NCBI GenBank assembly: GCA_937892955.1
Contig: CALBKH010000041.1
Coordinates: forward strand, 1 to 9,868
Source of the DNA: an uncultured Alphaproteobacteria bacterium
Lineage (GTDB): Bacteria; Pseudomonadota; Alphaproteobacteria; Rhizobiales; Ancalomicrobiaceae
DNA: 9,868 nt
Direction of reading: 5' to 3'
Shown: in pieces, positions 5,742-9,868 of the stretch
Position numbering within the stretch: the stretch's first letter is position 1
Layout: the number at the start of each line of letters is the position of its first letter
Notes under the pieces: model-generated
Told to the model about the DNA's origin: nothing
The model's database searches: none
What the model saw: only the letters and a program-made list of their open reading frames with translations
Made by a program: the position numbers and the translations under genes

Positions 5742-7448
5742 ATGCTCTCGCCGAAGGTTCAGGCGCTGTTCGACGAGCCCGGTTGCGACAAGAACCAGGC
5801 GAAGGACGACAAGGCGCGCAAGAAGGGCTGTTCCAAGCCGCTCACCCCCGGCGCGGCCGCCGGCGGTTGCGCTTTCGACGGCGCCAAGATCGTGCTGCAG
5901 CCGATCACCGACGCCGCCCATCTCGTCCATGCGCCGCTCGCCTGCGAGGGCAACTCCTGGGACAACCGCGGCGCCGCGTCCTCCGGCCCGATGCTGTGGC
6001 GCACCTCCTTCACCACCGATCTCACCGAACTCGACGTGGTGATGGGGCAGGGCGAGCGGAAGCTCTACCGGGCGATCCGCGAGATCATCGAGGAGCACGC
6101 CCCCCCGGCGGTCTTCGTCTACGAGACCTGCGTCACCGCGCTGATCGGCGACGACCTCGACGCGGTCTGCCGCCATGCCACCGACAAGTTCGGCGTCCCC
6201 GTCATCCCCGTCCATGCCGCCGGCTTCGTCGGTTCGAAGAACCTCGGCAACAAGCTCGCCGGCGAAGCCCTCCTCGATCACGTCATCGGCACCCACGAGC
6301 CCGACGACGTCGGCCCGACCGACATCAACATCCTCGGCGAGTTCAATCTCGTCGGTGAATTCTGGATGGTGAAGCCGCTCCTCGACGAGCTCGGCATCCG
6401 GGTGCGCGCCTGCATCCCCGGCGATGCGCGCTATCTAGACGTCGCGTCCGCCCACACGGCGAAGGCGTCGATGATGGTGTGCTCGACGGCGCTGATCAAT
6501 CTCGCCCGCAAGATGGAGGAGCGCTGGGGCATCCCCTTCTTCGAGGGCTCGTTCTACGGCGTCGCCGACACCTCCGACGCGCTCCGGCAGATCGCGAAGT
6601 TGCTCGTCGAGCGCGGCGTACCGGCCGACCTGATCGACCGCACCGAGGCGCTGATCGCCCGGGAAGAGGCGATCGTCTGGGCGAAGTTGGAGCGCTATCG
6701 CGCTCGGCTCTCGGGCAAGCGGGTGTTGCTCAACACCGGCGGCGTCAAGTCGTGGTCGGTCGCCTCGGCGCTGATGGAGATCGGCATCGAGATCGTCGGC
6801 ACCTCGACCAAGAAGTCGACGGACGAGGACAAGGAGCGGATCAGAGAGCTGCTCGAGGACGAGCACAAGATGTTCGAAGGGCTCGCGCCGCGCGATCTCT
6901 ACACGCTGCTCGAGCGTCACGATGCCGACATCATGCTGTCGGGCGGCCGCACCCAGTTCATCGCGCTGAAGGCGCGCATGCCCTGGCTCGACATCAACCA
7001 GGAGCGCCACCACCCCTACGCCGGCTACGACGGCATGGTGGAACTCGTCCGCCAGATCGACATCGCCATCGCCAATCCGATGTGGGCCGAGGTCAATGCG
7101 CCGTCGCCCTTCGACGCGGAGGGCAACGTGATCGGCGAGACGGTGATCGGGCTGTCGCGGAGATCCGCCGGCGCCCAGCCCCCCCTCCCTGTCCCTCCCC
7201 CTCCAGGGGGGAGGGGACTTGCGGGGATGGGGTCTTCGCAAAGCGTCGGTCGTGAGGATGTCGGCCAGTCGTCGAGCTTCGGCGCCGGAGGTTCGACGGG
7301 CGGTACCCCATCGTCCTCTCCCCCCTCGAGGGGGAGAGACAGAGAGGGGGGGCTGGGCTTCGCCTCGGTCGCCACGTCCGACCTCACCCCCACCCACACC
7401 TACAAGAAGTTCGCCGGCTCAGGCTCCGGCGACGCCGACGATTGCTGA
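5742..7448 (+). CDS. nifE: FeMo-cofactor scaffold protein NifE, with an in-frame repeat insertion near its C-terminus
   Basis: NifE pairs with NifN to form the heterotetramer on which the NifB product is converted to mature FeMo-cofactor before transfer to NifDK. The [4Fe-4S] cluster cysteines are Cys43 (AAGGCAFDG), Cys68 (PLACEGNSWDNRG) and Cys130 (YETCVTALIGDD), matching A. vinelandii 37, 62 and 124 at a constant offset of six. Cys247 (MMVCSTALIN) sits at the place of the precursor-binding Cys250. The ATG at 5742 follows gaggggaa. The protein is 568 residues, against about 475 in A. vinelandii. The conserved fold ends near residue 457 (NPMWAEVNAPSPF). Residues 478-539 are encoded by a 186-base repeat element and are rich in Pro, Gly, Ser and Arg, and a 29-residue tail ending GSGSGDADDC follows. 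The TGA overlaps the nifN ribosome binding site, so translation is probably coupled. Confidence 0.98.
   Translation: MLSPKVQALFDEPGCDKNQAKDDKARKKGCSKPLTPGAAAGGCAFDGAKIVLQPITDAAHLVHAPLACEGNSWDNRGAASSGPMLWRTSFTTDLTELDVVMGQGERKLYRAIREIIEEHAPPAVFVYETCVTALIGDDLDAVCRHATDKFGVPVIPVHAAGFVGSKNLGNKLAGEALLDHVIGTHEPDDVGPTDINILGEFNLVGEFWMVKPLLDELGIRVRACIPGDARYLDVASAHTAKASMMVCSTALINLARKMEERWGIPFFEGSFYGVADTSDALRQIAKLLVERGVPADLIDRTEALIAREEAIVWAKLERYRARLSGKRVLLNTGGVKSWSVASALMEIGIEIVGTSTKKSTDEDKERIRELLEDEHKMFEGLAPRDLYTLLERHDADIMLSGGRTQFIALKARMPWLDINQERHHPYAGYDGMVELVRQIDIAIANPMWAEVNAPSPFDAEGNVIGETVIGLSRRSAGAQPPLPVPPPPGGRGLAGMGSSQSVGREDVGQSSSFGAGGSTGGTPSSSPPSRGRDREGGLGFASVATSDLTPTHTYKKFAGSGSGDADDC
7173..7358. repeat. 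186-base inverted-repeat element inside nifE
   Basis: The arms 7173-7206 and 7325-7358 are inverted copies with 31 of 34 matches, starting gcccagcccc ccctccctgt on the left. The inner part carries aggggggaggggact (7205-7219) and, 15 bases further, cttcgcaaa (7234-7242). Both occur at the same relative spacing in the 300-base element between nifD and nifK (2298-2312 and 2327-2335). This copy lacks the two pairs of short palindromes. Its length is a multiple of three, it begins exactly at a codon boundary and has no stop in the nifE frame, so it adds 62 residues and leaves the downstream frame unchanged. Confidence 0.85.
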
Positions 7449-7458
7449 GGAGGAACCC

Positions 7459-8844
7459 ATGGCCCACGTCCTCCATTCGGAGAAAGCGGCGTCCACCAAT
7501 CCCTTGAAGTCGAGCCAGCCGCTCGGCGCCGCCTTCGCCTATCTCGGCGTCGACGGTTGCGTGCCGCTGTTCCACGGCTCCCAGGGCTGCACCTCCTTCG
7601 CCCTCGTGCTCTTCGTCCGCCACTTCAAGGAGACGATCCCGCTGCAGACGACGGCGATGGACGAGGTCGCCACCATCATGGGCGGCGCCGATCACCTCGA
7701 AGAGGCGATCCTCAACCTGAAGAACCGTACCAAGCCGAAGCTGATCGGCATCGCCACCACGGCGCTGGTCGAGACCCGCGGCGAGGACTTCGCCGGCGAT
7801 CTGGCGATCATCAAGGCGAAGCGCGCCGAGGCGCTGGTCGGCACCGAGGTGGTGCTGGCCGCCACGCCCGACTTCAACGGCTCGATCGAGGACGGCTGGT
7901 CGAAGGCCGTCGTCGCGATGATCGACGGCATCACCGCCCGCGTCTCGGCCCGCCGCAACCCGCGCCGGGTCGCGGTTCTCCCCGGCTTCGACCTGACGGT
8001 CGCCGACATCGAGGAGATCCGCGAGACGATCGAGGCCTTCGGGCTCGAGCCGACGATCCTGCCCGACGTCTCCGGCGCGCTCGACGGCACCGTACCGGGC
8101 AGGTGGATCCCGACCACCTACGGCGGCACCTCGGTCGAGGACATCCGCACGCTGGGTGAATGCGTCCATTGCCTCGCCGTCGGCGAGAACCAGCGGGCGG
8201 CGGCCGAGAAGCTGGCCGAGGTCGCCGACGTCCCCTACACGCTGTTCGGCACGCTGACCGGGCTGAGGCCCTTCGATCGCTTCGTCACGGCGCTCTCGGA
8301 GATCTCCGGGCGGCCGGTGCCGGCGAAGCTACGCCGCCAGCGCTCGCAGCTCGCCGACGCCCTGCTCGACGGCCATTTCCACTTCGGCGGCAAGAAGATC
8401 GCCATCGCCGCCGAACCCGATCTGCTCTACCGGCTGGCGACCTTCTTCGTCGGTCTCGGGGCGGAGGTGACCACCGCGGTGACCACCGTCGGCGGCTCGC
8501 GCATCCTCGCCGACGTGCCGGCCGAGACGGTCGAGATCGGCGACCTCGGGCTCTTCGAGAAACTCGCCGGCGACGCCGATCTGCTGGTCACCCACAGCCA
8601 CGGCCGTCAGGCCTCCGAGCGGTTGGGCATCCCGCTGTTCCGGGTCGGGTTCCCGATCTTCGATCGTCTCGGCACCCAGCACCGCGCCCACGTCGGCTAT
8701 CGCGGCACCCGCGATCTGATCTTCGAAGTCGCCAACATCTTCCAGTCCCACCTCCATGCGCCCACGCCGGAGGGCCTGAACCCCTTCGCCAGGAGAGAGA
8801 CCGACCATGACAGCCGTCCGTCGTCTGAGCCTCGTCGCCACTGA
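7459..8844 (+). CDS. nifN: FeMo-cofactor scaffold protein NifN
   Basis: NifN is the NifK-like partner of NifE in the cofactor-assembly scaffold. The 461-residue length fits the family. The N-terminal region NPLKSSQPLGAAFAYLGVDG followed by FHGSQGCTSF is the NifN/NifK signature. Cys44 matches the A. vinelandii NifN residue that completes the [4Fe-4S] cluster ligation with three NifE cysteines, and Cys34 lies nearby. The other P-cluster cysteines of NifK are absent as expected: the NifK STTCMAEVIGDD region reads ATTALVETRGEDF here. The ATG at 7459 is chosen for GAGGAGG at 7447-7453 and the match to NifN N-termini; the frame stays open upstream to 7219, through the repeat element, but that part is not NifN-like. 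Its 3' end overlaps nifX by 38 bases. Confidence 0.97.
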   Translation: MAHVLHSEKAASTNPLKSSQPLGAAFAYLGVDGCVPLFHGSQGCTSFALVLFVRHFKETIPLQTTAMDEVATIMGGADHLEEAILNLKNRTKPKLIGIATTALVETRGEDFAGDLAIIKAKRAEALVGTEVVLAATPDFNGSIEDGWSKAVVAMIDGITARVSARRNPRRVAVLPGFDLTVADIEEIRETIEAFGLEPTILPDVSGALDGTVPGRWIPTTYGGTSVEDIRTLGECVHCLAVGENQRAAAEKLAEVADVPYTLFGTLTGLRPFDRFVTALSEISGRPVPAKLRRQRSQLADALLDGHFHFGGKKIAIAAEPDLLYRLATFFVGLGAEVTTAVTTVGGSRILADVPAETVEIGDLGLFEKLAGDADLLVTHSHGRQASERLGIPLFRVGFPIFDRLGTQHRAHVGYRGTRDLIFEVANIFQSHLHAPTPEGLNPFARRETDHDSRPSSEPRRH

Positions 8845-9304
8845 CGGGGAGATGCCCGCCGCGCCCGAGCGCCCCGCCGGGGCGGTGCGCGTCGCCATCG
8901 CCACCACCGACATGAAGGCGCTCGACGCCCATTTCGGCTCCGCCAGACGTTTCGCCGTCTACGACGTGACGCAAGCCGGCTGGGGCTTCGTCGAGGCGCT
9001 CGCCTTCGACGACGTCACCGAGGAGTCCGGTTCGCACAAGACCGACGGCGACGACCGCATCACCCCGAAGGTGAACGCGCTCTCCGGTTGCCATCTGCTG
9101 TTCTGCCTGGCGATCGGTGGTCCCTCCGCCGCCAAGGTGGTCTCGGCCAAGATCCATCCGATCAAGGTCCAGGCGCCTTCGCCGATCGAAGAGGTGCTGG
9201 AGAAGACCCGCGCCATGCTCGCCGGTACGCCGCCGCCGTGGCTGCGCAAGGTGCTGGCCCAGGCCGGCGTCGCCGCCCCGAAACCTTCCTTCGCCGACGA
9301 CTGA
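8807..9304 (+). CDS. nifX: FeMo-cofactor biosynthesis protein NifX
   Basis: NifX is a small cytoplasmic carrier that binds the NifB cofactor and a later precursor (VK-cluster) and exchanges it with NifEN. The 165-residue protein has the dinitrogenase iron-molybdenum cofactor domain at about residues 27-140, with the typical start VRVAIATTDMKALDAHFGSA and the later segment GCHLLFCLAIGG containing Cys95 and Cys100. The roughly 25 residues before the domain are family-variable. The ATG at 8807 is preceded by AGGAGAGAG (8791-8799), and the coding region overlaps the end of nifN by 38 bases in another frame, so the two are likely coupled. A palindrome begins on its stop codon, and the DUF269 gene follows after 47 bases. 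Confidence 0.94.
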   Translation: MTAVRRLSLVATDGEMPAAPERPAGAVRVAIATTDMKALDAHFGSARRFAVYDVTQAGWGFVEALAFDDVTEESGSHKTDGDDRITPKVNALSGCHLLFCLAIGGPSAAKVVSAKIHPIKVQAPSPIEEVLEKTRAMLAGTPPPWLRKVLAQAGVAAPKPSFADD

Positions 9305-9327
9305 AATTCGGACGGATCCGAATTTCA
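9302..9327. repeat. Palindrome between nifX and the DUF269 gene
   Basis: Perfect 11-bp arms, tgaaattcgga and tccgaatttca, flank a cgga loop; the left arm includes the nifX stop codon. The form, with an inner TCGGA/TCCGA and an outer A/T-rich part, is like palindromes A and B in the nifD-nifK element. As RNA it would make a hairpin ending in UUU, so it could be a weak terminator or a 3' stabiliser for the nifX end. Confidence 0.7.
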
Positions 9328-9351
9328 CCTGCCGAGAACAAGGGACCGACC

Positions 9352-9822
9352 ATGACCGTCACCGCCGAACTCTCCGCCGACGAGGCCGCCCTCGCCACGC
9401 CCTACCTGAAGACACTGGTGCGGCTCGTCCGCGCCGAGGATGCCTACGGCACCTGGGAGAAGCGCTCCGACGCCGATCTCCTGAAGGACTTCATCGTCAC
9501 CAAGGAACAGCGCCGCCAGATCCCGATCATCGGAGATCCCGACCCGGACGTGCTGTGGCGGGTGGAGAAGTTCTACGCCGCCATCGGCCTCGCCATCGAG
9601 GGCGAGGCCGGCCACATCGCCTCGCCGATGATGAAGATGAGCCACGAGGGGTTCGGCCGGGTGATCCTCACCGTCGGCCGGCTGGTGGTGCTGTCGAAGT
9701 CGTTGCGCGATGTCCACCGCTGGGGCCACGACGATCTATCGAAGCTCGCCGAGGCCGGCACCAAGGCGGTCGGCGAGGCCTGCGAGATGATCGCCAAGTT
9801 CCCCGAAGTCGCCGACTGGTGA
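9352..9822 (+). CDS. NifX-associated nitrogen fixation protein (DUF269)
   Basis: The 156-residue protein matches the small DUF269 family that almost always follows nifX in proteobacterial nif clusters. Features typical of the family are YLKTLVRLVRAEDAYGTWEK near the N-terminus, IIGDPDPDVLWRVEKFYAA at about 59-77, and the SHEGFGRVILTVGRLVVLSK helix region at about 97-116. The product is soluble, with no signal peptide or cysteine cluster. Its biochemical role is not firmly known; a part in FeMo-cofactor assembly with NifX is inferred from gene order. The ATG at 9352 has AAGGGA upstream; the frame is open back to 9088, but that part lies over nifX and is not family-like. The bases gaccgaccatgac around this start also surround the nifX start. 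Confidence 0.93.
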   Translation: MTVTAELSADEAALATPYLKTLVRLVRAEDAYGTWEKRSDADLLKDFIVTKEQRRQIPIIGDPDPDVLWRVEKFYAAIGLAIEGEAGHIASPMMKMSHEGFGRVILTVGRLVVLSKSLRDVHRWGHDDLSKLAEAGTKAVGEACEMIAKFPEVADW

Positions 9823-9829
9823 ACCGCGG

Positions 9830-9852
9830 GCGGGGCGGCCGCGCCGCTCCGC
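9830..9852 (+). other. GC-rich hairpin after the DUF269 gene
   Basis: A 10-bp stem with one G-U pair (gcggggcggc, loop cgc, gccgctccgc) starts eight bases after the stop. There is no T-run, so it is at best a weak or Rho-assisted stop, or a spacer hairpin before the next nif gene outside the window. Confidence 0.4.
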
Positions 9853-9868
9853 CTCACCGTCGTCCCCG

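Overview
The window is a slice of a molybdenum-nitrogenase gene cluster, all on the plus strand, from a GC-rich diazotroph. The order and the protein sequences point to an alphaproteobacterium; the exact genus cannot be read from this slice. Seven nif-type genes are present: the 3' end of nifH (1-506), nifD (658-2160), nifK (2632-4170), nifE (5742-7448), nifN (7459-8844), nifX (8807-9304) and a NifX-associated DUF269 gene (9352-9822). NifH and NifDK form the enzyme. NifE/NifN are the paralogous scaffold on which the FeMo-cofactor precursor matures, and NifX and its partner carry or hold that precursor.

Region by region: nifH, nifD and nifK end in a strong GC-rich hairpin at about 4204-4230. 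Between nifD and nifK, normally a short gap, there is a 471-base spacer filled mainly by a 300-base nested inverted-repeat element (2201-2500). From about 4230 to 5650 the base composition drops sharply (two sampled 60-base lines are 37% and 28% GC, against about 72% in a sampled nifN line). This AT-rich island carries two tightly coupled genes of unknown function, a 178-residue membrane protein and a 95-residue cysteine-motif protein, and ends in a clear intrinsic terminator (5193-5227). Then a textbook sigma-54 (-24/-12) promoter at 5662-5677 drives nifE-nifN-nifX-DUF269 as a second, separately initiated nif unit.

The most interesting points are these. (1) A shorter 186-base relative of the nifD-nifK repeat sits in frame inside the 3' part of nifE and adds 62 residues to the protein. 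(2) A family of 24-28 base palindromes sharing an inner TCGGA/TCCGA occurs through the cluster. (3) NifK has Tyr at position 99 and Ala at position 188, the combination linked to a tyrosine-ligated P-cluster in Gluconacetobacter diazotrophicus. (4) The two-gene AT-rich unit splits nifHDK from nifENX. No tRNA, rRNA, CRISPR array, transposase or integrase was seen.
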